A stretch of DNA of 64,000 bases. It comes from Cucumis sativus (Eukaryota; Streptophyta; Magnoliopsida; Cucurbitales; Cucurbitaceae). Numbering within the stretch: the first letter of the stretch is position 1; every line of letters starts with the position of its first letter. The notes beneath the pieces were generated by a model that was not told the origin of the DNA, ran no database searches, and worked only from the letters and a program-made list of their open reading frames with translations. The stretch is taken from contig NC_026659.2 of assembly GCF_000004075.3 (NCBI RefSeq), positions 21,904,272 through 21,968,271 on the forward strand. The letters run 5' to 3'. The translations under genes and the position numbers were made by a program. Of the stretch, positions 49,011-62,359 are shown piece after piece.

Positions 49011-51853
49011 AACTTGGAATATAGTCATTTCATCAACCAAGAACAAAGCAGCCACTGCTCCTAATTTAATGGTGCTGTGCCAAAAAGAACAACAGGTTTT
49101 CTTCCCAAGTTTTAGATTGCTTAAATTTTGGAGAGAATTTATTTGCCTTGAGCAGTTCGATTACGATCGATGGTTTTATTCCATTATAGACATTCCCATT
49201 TTTGTTGCTTCTGATTCCATACCATTTATAATAGATAAACTTATTGCAGAATACATCTAAATGTGTTGAAGCAAATAAAACGTGATTTAGCTCCTCTTTT
49301 GAAAGTATGAGAAGTTTAACATTTGTGAACGTTATTCCATTTCTCATTCGGGTAAATATCAATTTTTATTTCTTTATGATTGTGTCAATTTAAACCCTAA
49401 ACTAATAATCTTGTGAGTTTAATTCTTGTTCAAAGGTAAGTATACCAATTTAAACTTTTAATTTCCATAAGCATATCAATTTAAACCAACTTTTCTAATT
49501 GCATCTAAATGATATAAAATAGAGAATTTAAATTGGTACATGTAAAAGAAAAATTAAATTTTAAAATTATATCAGTGATAGAATTTAAAATTTAAAAATG
49601 TTAAAAGTTGAAAAAAAAATAATTGTAATTTAATTATTAAGAATAATGTATTGGAGAGTATAAAGTGTTAAGAAAATTCTAGAAAGTAAACCAATATATA
49701 AACATTACATTTACTTAGTAGTTTTAGAATTAAGGCACACGTTTTTATTTTATTTTGGAATTTAACTATAAATTTGAAGCCTTAATCAATCATCGAAGTT
49801 TTCTTTTGTTTTCTTTTGTTTTTGAAAGGTCCCCTCTCATTAAATCGTATTTGGTCTAATGTGTCTTTCATCCTTATTGGCATTTGGCAATGCCAAGTGG
49901 AATAAGGGCATGTGCTTATTGACAAAGACCCACTAAGGATAATCATAGATTCAATTCATACATATCTTTTCTTCATCAAAAATCTATCCAAAATTTAACA
50001 ATGCTCTCTCTTATTGGTCACATCATTCAACAGGGATTACATTATATTCACCTAAAAATACTACAACCTTTCCAAAACTTATAACCTACCTTATAACTAA
50101 TCTTAGAGACTATTAGATATCTTACTTTGATTTGATTAATGAAATTTGGAGCTATTAAATTTACTCCATGGTTAAGTTTGTTTGGGCCATAAATAAATTG
50201 GAACGGATAGTTGCTAAACCACTCCTAAATCTTATTAGAGAGAATTTGTCCTAATTTATTTATGCCTTTTCATGTGGTTAGTTTCTCAATTTTTATCTTC
50301 AATCTATAGTAACACCAATCTTATTATATTCTATGGCAAATTTTTTAGGTTCATAAAACTCTACTAGTTGTAACATTATTTAATTGGTAGACTCCAAACC
50401 TAAATATGGTTTATGAATTGAATTGTAAGCTTTCGTATATAATTGTTCCTACACGATGGTGTGAGAAAAATGAATTAAAACTTTAATTTCATCGAAGAAT
50501 GGACTTTAACTACACATTGTCTTTATTATAACATTCAAAACGATGAATTCAACCATATCTAAAATAAAAATGAGAATAATGAAATGTAAATTTGTTTAAA
50601 TTTTTCTATATAACTTTGATTAAAAAAAAAAACTCAAAGTTTGTGTTTTATATTTTCAATATTTTGGTTTGAGGTTCGTAAATACTAATCCGATTGTTTG
50701 TCATCATTAAATTTGTATGTTGTATGATATATTTAAAGTTTTAGTTTCATATCTCAAATATTTTGTTTCAAAGTTCATTATTGTAGTTTATGTCACTAAA
50801 TTTGTACATTATAGTCAAACCAACATTTTGAGTGATGAATTGATATTAGATTTGATTCACATGACATAAAAAACAATATGTGTGACCATATGATGCCATG
50901 CCATGCCATGTCATGCAACATTTTCTTTTTAAAAAATACAATGCATCACCATATAACAATTTTAGAATAAGTCAAAGTAAGAACAAATAAAATAAGTGCA
51001 CAAGTTTAAGGAATCAAATTTATTTTTAATCTACCAAATTAAAAATTTTAATAATAAAGCATAATATATAAAAAGAAATGGATGATTTTCCAACAAATTC
51101 TCTTTATTTGTTGAATTTCATTTCATTATCATTATATATCATATGGTTGTTATAAATTTAAAATTATAACATAAAGTTCAAAAGGTAAAACTAGAAATTA
51201 AAAAGTAAGAAATGAATTTAGTAGAGGAGTACAACCTAAACACAACCAACTAGTAGTGATTAGAAATGACAAGACTAAAAAAAAGTGCTTTATACTCTAA
51301 TGAACCTCAATTCTAATGTTCATTATCGACCACCATTAACTTGTAATCATTCCATTTTAGGAAGGAAAATCTGTAAATCAAATGAGCAAAGTTCCAAAGT
51401 TACATAACCAGAGAATTGGCGCCAGATTTGAGTTGGGTTTTGAGTATCTTCATCTAATTAGAAGATACAGTTTCCATGTTCATGAAGCAGCTTTCTATTT
51501 TTAGTTTTTCAATCAAAAGGATATCATATTTTCCATAATTCTTACGTTTTAGCTTTAGTGCAGTGATTATGGCTTTTGAGTTTTGAATAATCAAGATAAA
51601 AATGTGTTAACAAAAAAAAAAAAAGATTTTGGATCGTGTAGAACAGAGCATAGAGTGGATCGCCAGATTTAACATAATGCACAGATGCGCTTTGTTTCTC
51701 ACGAAACGTGTATGGCAACTCCGCCCCTTTGAGCCTTTTCAATCTCCAAATTTCTCTTTATATTCTATTTCTTCTTTCTCCCTTCTAATTCCCTCCACCC
51801 CTTCTTCCCCTTTTCTTTCTTCTTTTCTCCATTCTCTCTCTCCTTCTTCTTCC
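49011..51853. other. Intergenic region between ATP23 and glycerol-3-phosphate dehydrogenase
   Basis: The 3' UTR of ATP23 extends into the first few hundred bp. The rest is AT-rich without a recognised gene. A short tandem of CCATG units sits near 50893-50911. From about 51630 a pyrimidine-rich leader leads into the dehydrogenase ATG; this leader is also an open in-frame extension (see findings). Confidence 0.5.
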
Positions 51854-54800
51854 ATGGCACCCGGAATCGAAGCTTTACAGCGTTCTTCAAATGGGGGTTC
51901 TGTTAGACCCGATTCCCATTTCTCCGATGATGGGGTTTCTTCCAAATTCAAAGTTACTGTCGTTGGCAGTGGTAATTGGGGTAGTGTTGCAGCCAAACTC
52001 ATCGCTTCTAATGCCGCTAGGCTCAGCTCTTTCCATGGTATCTTACTATTTTCTTCAACTTGTTCTGGAATCTTTGATTTGTTTTGTTATTGTTGCTGGC
52101 TTTCGATACTCCCCTTTTTGTAATTTTGAGTTATCTGTTTTTGAGTGATGAGTTTTATTTTCTATTTTTTTCTTTTGTTTCGTCTCTGTTGGATTTCAGA
52201 TGAGGTTAGAATGTGGGTGTATGAGGAGACTTTGCCTACTGGTGAGAAGTTAACTGATGTTATCAATCTCAACAATGTAATGTTCTGTTGATTTTGTTAA
52301 GACTCTTTTCCATTTTAGAAAGTTTAGGGCGTTGTAGATTAGTCATTCTTGGATCTTTATTAACAGGAGAATGTTAAGTATCTCCCTGGTATAAAGCTTG
52401 GGAAGAATGTTATAGCGGACCCAGACCTTGAAAATGCAGGTATTTGAGTTAAGTTCTTCTGATTTTGTTGATCTCATTTAAATCTTGCTGAGTTTAACAT
52501 GGTGAATCTGTTGTGGATTGTTGTGACTCTAATGGGTTGAAATCTCAGTGAAGGATGCTAATATGCTGGTGTTTGTTACTCCCCATCAATTTGTGGAGGG
52601 GATATGCAAGAGACTGGTTGGAAAGATAAGGGGAGATGTGGAAGCTATTTCCCTCATTAAAGGAATGGAGGTGAAGAAGGAAGGTCCATGCATGATTTCT
52701 TCCCTCATCTCTCAGGAATTGGGGATCAATTGTTGTGTTCTTATGGGAGCCAATATAGCAAACGAGGTGCTCATACAAATTCAAAATCTTAGATAACAAT
52801 TTTGTTTTTCTAATTTTCTACTTTTGAAAATTGTGTTCAGAACTGTTTTCTTTGTCTTTTAGAAAGTACTATTACAGACACAAGTATTTGAGAATTGTGT
52901 TTTTAGATTTCAAATTTGTTTGAACACACTTGAAATTAGCTTGGAACAAAAAGAACAACTGTAGGTAAGCAAATATTATTTTCAGAATAGAAAACTAAAA
53001 GCTTGTTGTTCTAACCTAAGTTCGCTTGCTTGATTTCAAATTTTTGAGCAATTTTTTGTTCTGTTTTAACAATGTTGAACTGTACACTACATGCAGATTG
53101 CTGTAGAGAAATTTAGTGAAGCAACAGTGGGATACAGGGAGAACATGAGAGAGATTGCTGAAAAATGGGTTCAACTTTTCACCACTCCCTATTTTGTTGT
53201 TACACCTGTAAGAACAGTTTCACGACCTTATATATATTATTTAAGCAATCTTTGTCAATCTCAATTATGAAGAATTTGATACTGTTCAATACTAATATAT
53301 GACACATAAATTACGTATAAAACTAGGTTTTATTCCTGTTTTGGTTCTTGAGTTTTGTGATTATTTCATTTTGGTCCCTCAACATGCAAATGTTCTGTTC
53401 AATCCTTCCCCTTCTAAATTTTATTATGTAGTCTCTAAGCTGTACATAGAAACCATTTTAGTCCTTAAGACTAATTTTGTATGAATACAAGAACCCAAAT
53501 CTATTTTGAAAACCTGATATAAGTACTTCTGTTTTGATATATAAATAAAAGTTATGCATATGTCAAATTATTATTAGAAAAAATTACGAGAACTAGAATG
53601 GTTTTTAGGTGAAGTTTAGAGACTTAGAATAAAAGTTTATGGATTATAACTCGATTTGAATAGGACTGTAAACTTTCGTGCAAAATATTGAAAGAAAAAG
53701 TGCACCTCAATTTCTTGCAAGTAATAGAATCAAATAGTAGGTATTTTAAATTGACTAGTGATAGGCTTTTCTATTATCCTTCTAATTGTGAGGTATTGAA
53801 AGGTCCAAGATGTTGAAGGTGTTGAGATGTGTGGAACCCTTAAAAATGTTGTGGCTTTAGCAGCAGGTTAATCATCAACCTTTATCATTTATTTTCACTT
53901 TTTCTGTTTATTGAGAACATCATTTAAATTTTTTGATATTGACAGGTTTTGTTGATGGTTTGGAGATGGGAAATAATACGAAGGTACAAAAAATTAGTTC
54001 TAAATAAATTTATTTAAAAGGTAACTTGCGTAGTTACATGTTCATTATATCTTTTGACTGTTTTCATTTGATTGGCTAGGCTGCAATTATGAGAATTGGT
54101 CTGAGGGAAATGAGAATGATTTCCAAGCTTCTGTTTTCATCCGTCAAGGATAGTACTTTCTTTGAGAGTTGTGGAGTAGCTGATTTGATTACAACGTGTT
54201 GTAAGGACACATTCTTCATTCTTTTTGTTCTTCATGTACTCTCTTTCTCTGTCTCATTCAGTAGAACTAATGTGTATTTGACAGTGGGAGGAAGAAACAG
54301 GAAGGTGGCAGCAGCTTTTGCCATGAATGGAGGAAAAAGGTTAATTTTGCTATTCTGAAACTTGTATTTTCAATATGGATGCCATGAGTCAGCATCGCTA
54401 TGTATGACTTTGCCTTCTCTCATGTAGGTCCTTTGATGAACTTGAAGCAGAGATGCTCCAGGGCCAAAAATTGCAGGTTTTTATTTCACATTAACATTAT
54501 TGACTAAAAGCATCCTTAAATGAACCATAGCTGATTCTGCATATTATTTAGATATTTTTAGAGGAAAAAAAGGGTAATAGGACAACAAGAGAAGAAGGAT
54601 GCTTGTCTGTTTCTTGCTAAAATAACCTCCAACTCCCTGATAAACAAACACACAGATTATACCAGTGTAAATGCACCAGATCTCATAAAAACGAACGTTA
54701 GAACTGAAGACCAACTTTCATTTGATAGCGTACATTCTAAAACCTAATAGCGTAGCGTGTCAAAATAAACGTTGTAGTTATATTGTCGTGTAAAGTTCCT

Positions 54801-55014
54801 TGTACTATCTTCTAACAGCTAATGCTACATTTTGAAGGGTGTGTCCACTGCAAAGGAGATGTATGAGGTTCTGAACCACCGTGGGTGGCTGGAGCTGTTT
54901 CCATTGTTTGCATCAGTCCACGAGATCTGTACCGGACATCTCTCACCGTCAGCCATCGTCGAATATAGCGAGCGCAAACCCAACTTTTCTGTTATTGATG
55001 GTCATGCTCAGTAA
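51854..55014 (+). CDS. NAD-dependent glycerol-3-phosphate dehydrogenase
   Basis: Eleven exons: 51854-52037, 52200-52276, 52367-52439, 52549-52766, 53097-53207, 53803-53866, 53946-53983, 54080-54200, 54285-54339, 54428-54476 and 54838-55014; total 388 residues, every phase closes. It interconverts dihydroxyacetone phosphate and sn-glycerol 3-phosphate with NAD(H), feeding glycerolipid synthesis and redox shuttling. The NAD-binding motif GSGNWG is at 38-43 after KFKVTVV. Other blocks: [31 protein letters not shown], the catalytic Lys235 in [43 protein letters not shown] and a C-terminal [18 protein letters not shown]. As I recall, Arabidopsis At5g40610 (GPDHp) is the counterpart. The ATG at 51854 (CCATGGC) has the best context, but an in-frame ATG at 51677 would add 59 Ser-rich residues. 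Confidence 0.95.
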
Positions 55015-55923
55015 TTTTAACAAGACTGGCTCACCTATTCCAGATGGTAGTATGTTCATGAAGGTAGAGTAGCATCGTTTTTGTATACTGAAGAAAGAAA
55101 TTGCGAAAGTCAATGTCATACTGAAATTTGCTTCATCTTTAGAAGTACAACAAACTGTTGGCGAGTTGGTTGCAGCATGTGAGAGATTGAAAATTGTTTC
55201 CTGAGGCAGCGGAGGTTCTCAAAAAACTGGTCACTTTTAACAGTTTCAAATGTTCAAATGAATCTCCTACTTTGTTAGAAGATAAGATTGGCTAGTGTTG
55301 TTTAACTTTAGGCTGTCATACAGAAACATAGCATAAAATCAAAATCTGTAAGTCTCTCTTAATGGAAATTGATGTTATATGCCATATCAAACTTCTTTTC
55401 TGATTCACTCTCTAACCTTTAGATAAAACAGTGTATTAAGATTATTGTTTCAGGTACATTGATGTTAAGTTCCTCAACAGTATTAACAGAAATATCCATA
55501 TTACTGGTAGAAATTTATCATTGGCAGACCACATCACTTGGAAGAATTCATAATTTTTGCTATAATTGCAATTCTTTTTAAAGTACTATTATACATCTAA
55601 TTATTAGTTTAGAAGTATTGCACAAACATCATGATCATTGGTTACAATAAAACAAATATCTAATGGAACTGATTTTGTTGGAGCATTCAATATTGGTACT
55701 GAAGAGACAGAGAGAATGGAGTAATGGAAACAAGAACAAACAAGACGTTATCCTTTCTCTCATTTCACAATAGTTAATTTAAAACTTCCAAAAGGGTAAG
55801 CTACACATCTTGAAGATGATAAATTATACATAGAAACAGAAAATAAAAGGTAAAAGAAAAAAACTTGGAAATTCTTACAAATCCCCTTCCTGTTCCTTGA
55901 AACAACTTTTCTATACCCACCAA
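55015..55923. other. Convergent intergenic region
   Basis: The 3' flanks of the dehydrogenase (+) and the ABHD17-type hydrolase (-). No other gene was seen. Confidence 0.6.
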
Positions 55924-58560
55924 TTATCCAGTGTGTATTCTGTCAAGCCGATCGACACTCTTTCTTGCTCGTTCCAACTGGTGATCAACACTTTTTCTTG
56001 ACTTCTCATGACAATCAACACTCCTACGTGACCTTTCTTTATGGTCGACCGACATTCTCACTTTTTCTAATTTATCTGTATTACCGTATTGGTTCTTCAA
56101 TTTTTCAGGCCTATCAGTGCTTTGCCTTGGTTTCTCTCGCCTATCTGTGCTCTTCCTCGAAACTTCAAAAAACTCTACACTCCTTCGAGGTTTCTCAATC
56201 TGATCTGTGCTCTTCCTGGAACTGTACCTCTGGGATGGGGATTTCTCCACTGTTGATATGAACTTTTTCAAGTGCTTGATATACTCAGGATAGAGCTCCA
56301 AATCACAATGGTTTCCTCCTTTAATCCACAATGGTTCATACTTTTCTTTGCATAGTTCCCAAAGTTGCTTACCATGTGAGCAATCAACCACATCATCTGA
56401 AGTTCCCTGGTAAAAGAGACAAAAAAAAAAGACCAAATAAAAAACAGTACTAATTTATTTCTTTACAAAATTATATCTATTTTATATGTTATATTAGGTG
56501 CAAGGTGACAAAGGTAGGACTTGTGAGTAGGAAAAAGATGGGTTTGTTTGGTAACCTGGCTTCAACGCATTTTTTTTAGTATTTAGAACAAAGTTGAGTG
56601 AAAACATGATTGGACAATTATATTTTTCTAAGAAGTTTCTTTATCTGATTTTCCTTGTTCTCATAAACGGGGATAGAAAAGTCTGGTTTCTTTAGAAGTC
56701 ATGGATTTATGACAATGACTTCAATATGAACAAGCACAGTGGTTTACCATAATACGAAAGCAATAATATTAAACTATTTTGAAAATATTTTAATAAACAA
56801 GCCATAAGCTAAAGGAAATAAAACAAAAGGTTATAATTAGATATAAAATAGCTTAACCCTCCCACGTATGAGACAACTAATTTGTATCGATATGATATAA
56901 TTTACAGGTATAAGGTAAGATGATTACGGAAATACGTAACAGGATTCTTACGTGGATGATAAGAACAGGGCAATCAACCAAGGGAATTTTGTCAATGTTC
57001 TGCAAAAGAAGAAAACAGCAAGCACTAGCATGTGAAGGATACATATAAATAAATAAATAGGTGTACAAGATCATAGTTGAAATAAAAAGGCTTATTTCAC
57101 CTTATAAATGTCGAACCAATACGAACGCTTGACTGGATACATGACTCTTAAACCAGAAAGTATTGGACTATGAAGAATTACAGCTCTTAAGAGAGGCAGC
57201 CGCGCTGCAAGATCCAAAGTTGGGCCACTTCCAACCGATTGACCATATAGAATGATATCTTCCTGCTTAATACCATAACTTTCTTCAAGACACTTGTATA
57301 CAGCTTCAATATCTGCATATGTATTCTGCTCAGTTGGCTGCAATGTAGAAGAGCCATTGAACACCTTGGATTAGAATCCATACTAACATCACTAACAATC
57401 TCAATTCAATTAAATCTCTTATGTCAAACACACCTTTCCAGATGATTGTCCGTACCCTGAATAGTCATACCTGCACATATTCCCACACTTATTTTAGGAT
57501 TCTATAACTTTTTTTCTAAAGTAACCAACCGTTTCATAGACGAGAACTAAAAGCACCGTAAGCATTGATTATGATAGGGGAATGATCACAAATCTTGCAA
57601 ACCAATTCAGGCATAATATGTATCATTTTGCAGAATGTCCAAAATCAAAAGTTGAAAACCAACCTATGATTTCTGATGAGAAGGGAAAGCCTGGACCCTG
57701 GAAAGAACTATTATTCCTAGAGTTCTATAAGTAAACAACATGTCATTGTCTTTTCTTTTTCTGTGAAACAGCTGCAGTCTAAGATACTGCTGTATATTCT
57801 CACCTACAGTGAAGATTAATTGATTATGCACCAGAAATGAGATTAACTGTCGAGTAATCTAGAAATGGTAAGCTTGATGCCACTAAGAAGCCATCAGCTC
57901 TTAATATTCTATGAAAAATACTGATGACAGAGTCATAGACATCCGCTCAAACAAAACCCCTATTCAATCCATGAATCATCAGTCTATGAATCAGATAAGA
58001 TTTCCCAAACCAATTAAATTCAAGAGCTGAATTCGAAGCATCAACCCTTTGGTTGATCACGTAAGAACGCTATTAAAACTGATTGAATTCAGCACTTATA
58101 AACTTTCTATCAGACACAATCACAGTTAAGTTTCGAGTTCCAAAAGAACTATGCCGAAATTGAAGAAACAGCAAGATGTTTATGCAATTCAGTTAATACA
58201 AATCCAAAAATTGACCTGACGAGGAAAGTAACAAAACAAGAAGAGAACAGAGCAATACCCCATGAGGTTAACTCGAAGATGAATGCTTAATTCAATGAAA
58301 AGTTCATACATCTGACCCAGATCAGCCGCGTTTCCATGAGAATATAGCAAAGTCGAGGTCGCCATAGGGTAACGAATGAAAACAGCAACAACCTCAGTAC
58401 CACGACGAGTAGGCAACTTAAGGATCTCAACGTTTTCACGATGAGGAAAAGGGGTAAGAAGCAAAAGACCCGTATATTCATCGTTAACAAGTTTGTAAGA
58501 AGGCGGGTTCGGCGGGAAAAAAGCTAATTTCGCCGCCATGGACGAAGTAACACCACCCAT
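55924..58560 (-). CDS. ABHD17-type alpha/beta hydrolase with a repetitive basic tail
   Basis: Five exons: 58560-58259, 57470-57434, 57337-57101, 56999-56952 and 56406-55924; total 368 residues. The N-terminus [20 protein letters not shown] leads into a hydrolase core: [35 protein letters not shown], the nucleophile elbow [10 protein letters not shown] (Ser147), [15 protein letters not shown], the Asp region [12 protein letters not shown] (Asp212/213) and the His region [11 protein letters not shown] (His241). The layout is that of ABHD17, which in animals removes palmitate from membrane proteins; plant substrates are not known to me. Residues after about 260 form a charged tail with nine degenerate repeats of the type RxS-T/V-D-x-x-E-K. 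MGG could be N-myristoylated. The protein is complete, with the catalytic triad present. Confidence 0.94.
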
Positions 58561-60259
58561 TTTTCTGGGTCCGCCGCCACTATGAATCTCCCCCTCAATC
58601 GATTACACGAACATACAAACAACACCCATGTGTTGAAAAATCAAAAAAAGAAGAAAGATTAAATTTTAACGAAACCCTTTCATCTGTCGGCGAGAAATTA
58701 ATGGGCGATCGACATTACAGGGAATTGGGATTTGCTTTTACAAACATTCGGTAAGGAAAAAGAGAAGAACAGAGATCGAGGTTTAAATGGTGGGTCGGAG
58801 AAAAGAGCGTGGACCAGCGGACCTTAAAGCTTTAAAGGCGTAGATGATACGAAAGAAAAGAAAATTTTGGTGAGCTTCTTCTTATTCTTCTTCTTCAATG
58901 AAATTATAATAATCACGGCGTTTCTTTTTCTTACTGAAACTTCAATTCTTCAGCTTTTTGAGAGAGGAAGGGAGAAAATTTTGAAGGCCATCATTGAATT
59001 GAATTGTTTGTAACTTTGTATGATCATTTTGATTCTAAGCTTTAACTTCAACAACACTTATCTTTATCTTTGATTGATTTTGATCTTTATCATTAACCTT
59101 AATCTTGGATTAACATCAACTTTAAACCTCATAGATTTTCTTCACGTGCCTTAAAATAATCCCTTGCATTGTCATGTGGGGTTTCTTTGATTATATATAG
59201 CAATTAAATTACTATTTCTCAACCTATTAATACTCCTATCTATTAAAATGGAAAAAGAAAAATATCTTACTATATAACCAATAATTGTATATTTACATCA
59301 AATCAATTCATTTTCACCGTTGCATTCAATCTCACTTTCATTTTTCCACTTTTTCTTCCCATCGTTTTTCAATCTCTCTGGAACTCTTATCTTTTAGTTG
59401 GAGGTAGAACATTTCAATCTCATACTAACAAACAATCTAATTAAATGGAAATAAAAAGAGAGTTTTAAGATCTAATATAATAAAATTGTATTTTAATGGT
59501 TGATTAAGGGTTTCTATGTTTGAATTTTAATAAATATAAAGTAAAAGAAAAATAAAATATGAGTTACCAAATTTGTGTAGATGAAGAATTTGTTTATTTT
59601 TTAGAATTCAAATTATTCTCTTTGTTTTTTTGTCATTTCACGAGGTTTTCTACGGATTCAAGATAAATTTGTTATTCCAACCTTTTGGCATTTAACCATT
59701 TGTTGTTTTTGTTGAGTTTTTGAAGAAATATTTTGATTTCGAGAAGTTTAAAATTTTGTAAAATTTGATACATTGACTTGAAGTTTTTGATATTGTTTGG
59801 TTGAGAAAATTTGTGTAAAAATTAGATATGAGTACACGAGCACATTCATGACTCATTTCAAATTGGTTCTTTTCCAACTCAAATATTGTTTAACGTGGAT
59901 CAACTCATCTAAACCTATAATATTTAAGCGTAAAAAATCCTCTTAAATTGGTTTAGAGTATTTAGGGATTAGGATAGGAAAGGTTGATCCTTGATGCCAT
60001 TTGTTAGGAGAGCTCCGTAGGACACTATGAAGCATCAACAAAGGCCTTCAATTGGTTAACTTAGCTTAGAGCGAAACGACCTCATCTTTGAGAACAAAGC
60101 TTCAAATTCCATCTCACTTCTTGAAAACTTTGTTTATATTGCTCACTTTTGGTATTTAACATTGGCATTCTTTTTAGAAAAATATCTTTTGGTATTTTTT
60201 ATTTCATCTATCCAAAACTCAAAGGAAGGTAATACAGCACAAGGATTTGAGCCTTTGAA

Positions 60260-60500
60260 ATCAGGTTTAAAGGAATTGGATTGCAAGTGGAGTGGTTAGA
60301 ATCCTCCAGTAGTCGTCAGGCCAATTCTTTGAAAGAGGCTATCAATCTCACTTCCTCTGTTAGTGTTGTTATTATCATTCCTTTTTAGATTCTTAGAGTG
60401 GCCAACAAAGTGGTCCATAACTTAGCTTATTCAACTTCCTTGTTTTCCCAAATTTGGAACAAGGCCTTTGCAGATTTTGTTAGCCCTACTTGAAGGAATG
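60260..60500 (+). pseudogene. Degraded RNase H-like fragment, probably retrotransposon-derived
   Basis: Conceptual plus-strand frames show LKEAINLTSSVSVVIIPF and RVANKVVHNLAYSTSLFSQI, then WNKAFADFV. The second resembles the C-terminal RxxNxxAHxLA motif of plant RNase H-like domains found in LINEs. It is clearly broken and short, and I see no flanking element ends. A relic, not a gene. Confidence 0.35.
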
Positions 60501-62359
60501 TGGTTTGTTGTTCAGTTGGTTTTGCCTTCTGCATTAACTGTTCATTCTAACATGGTTCATTATGTCTATTCAAGAGTAAAAATTGTAATCATCTTGTCTT
60601 TTATTCTCAACAATAGATAGCTTTTTTGGTTACCTTCCTAGGTTCTTTTTATGGTGTTTATTCTTTCACTTATTAGATAAAAGCATGATTCTCACTTGGA
60701 TTGAATAGAACAAACTGACATTTCAGACCTCATCCACATGTTTGAAACAGAGGATGGACTTTTGTAGAAGCAAATAGAATCACTTTACAAAACAAAGGAA
60801 TGCCTTATTCTCGTTCAGGTTGAAGGGAAGATGTTTTTTCTTTTCTTTTCTTTTTTCCTTCCTCAAGTAACAACAACATTCTGTAACAAAGAAGAGAATT
60901 TAACTTCGAATTTCAAAGCACAACATTAAACCAGTAGTTTAGGATACGTAGGCTGAGTAACTCCTTCCTTTAATTATTAGTTTCAAGTAAGACAGTTGAC
61001 TATATGATTATCAATAACGAAAATAAATTTGTTAATTATCTATATTATTTGAGTCTATCCATCCTAACAATACTTTGAAAGTAAGAATGCTAATCACAAT
61101 TGACAATTATAAAAAGCAGCCAACAAGTAAAAGCCAACAAAAGATCTAATAGCAGATTTCATGTGCCAACAATTTCTTTGGTCAAGCTAATCACATGGAT
61201 CTTCTAAAGGATGGATGTGATATGCCAGGCAGCCAAGACCCCACATTAAAAGTTCAACATATAATTATATCAGCCAAGCCATAAGGAACCAAATCCAAAG
61301 CACAAATTAAAACCATTTATTAATAAATAATCCAATGAGATAATAGTGAATAAGAACGGTAATGGTAATACAAAAACACTAAAATATAGCGATGGTACAA
61401 AGATGTGTATGCACAATAACATTTTTTATGTGTAAACTCTGTGTTTCAGAGTAGCATGAATGAACTGAGATCACATTTGAAAGAGAATGATCTAAGTATA
61501 TAGGAAAGTATAGTTAAGAAATGCTTAAAGGAATTGAAAGTTACTACTCGAACCAACAAAAAAACTATATTCAAAGAAAAAGTTTGAATTGACTAGATAA
61601 AAAATTATAGCAAGTTAATCATATTCTTCAAAATTATATGTAAGCTACCCAAGTAATTTCTTGCTAATAACCATAAGAATTGGTAATTAAGACCCATACA
61701 ACTTTTAACGCTAAAGTTTAATAACAATATAGATTATAAAAATCAAACAACCATGACATAAAGGACTCTTGACACAATATTTTCAACCAAATTCACGGAT
61801 GAATTTATGGTTTAGCAAGTAGAACTTTTAAAAGCTAAAATAAATTTAGTTCAATGGTAATTGACACGACTTTCTATTTGAAATGTGTGAGATTTAATAT
61901 ATATTTTTAGGAAATTTTTATTGGTTCTGTTTAAGTTATAATACTTTTCAACATAAGCTTTCCATTGTCAAAAGAAAAATAACTTGCTAATTTAGTTTGG
62001 ACGTGTTTAGAATACATTCTCAAATTTTAATTTAAAACATAAGTTTTTTTTTAAAAAATTAGAATATTTCACCATTACTCGAGATGGTTTTGAAATTATA
62101 TTTTAAACCGTTTTTATCAAAATAGTTTAAATAAAAATAAATTTTTTGAAACTTTTTTTCTTAAATCAATACAAACCCACCCTTAACAGAACAACAAGAC
62201 TCACAGCTTGGGACCAAAACCATCCATATATCCGCTAATGGACACCTCTTCTTGGTAAATGGACACCTCTAAAGAATATGATAAAGTTCTTAGTATGAGA
62301 TGCCTGTGTTATTCAATTATAAAGCATAGAATTGATCATGACACTCCCTTTAACCTCTG

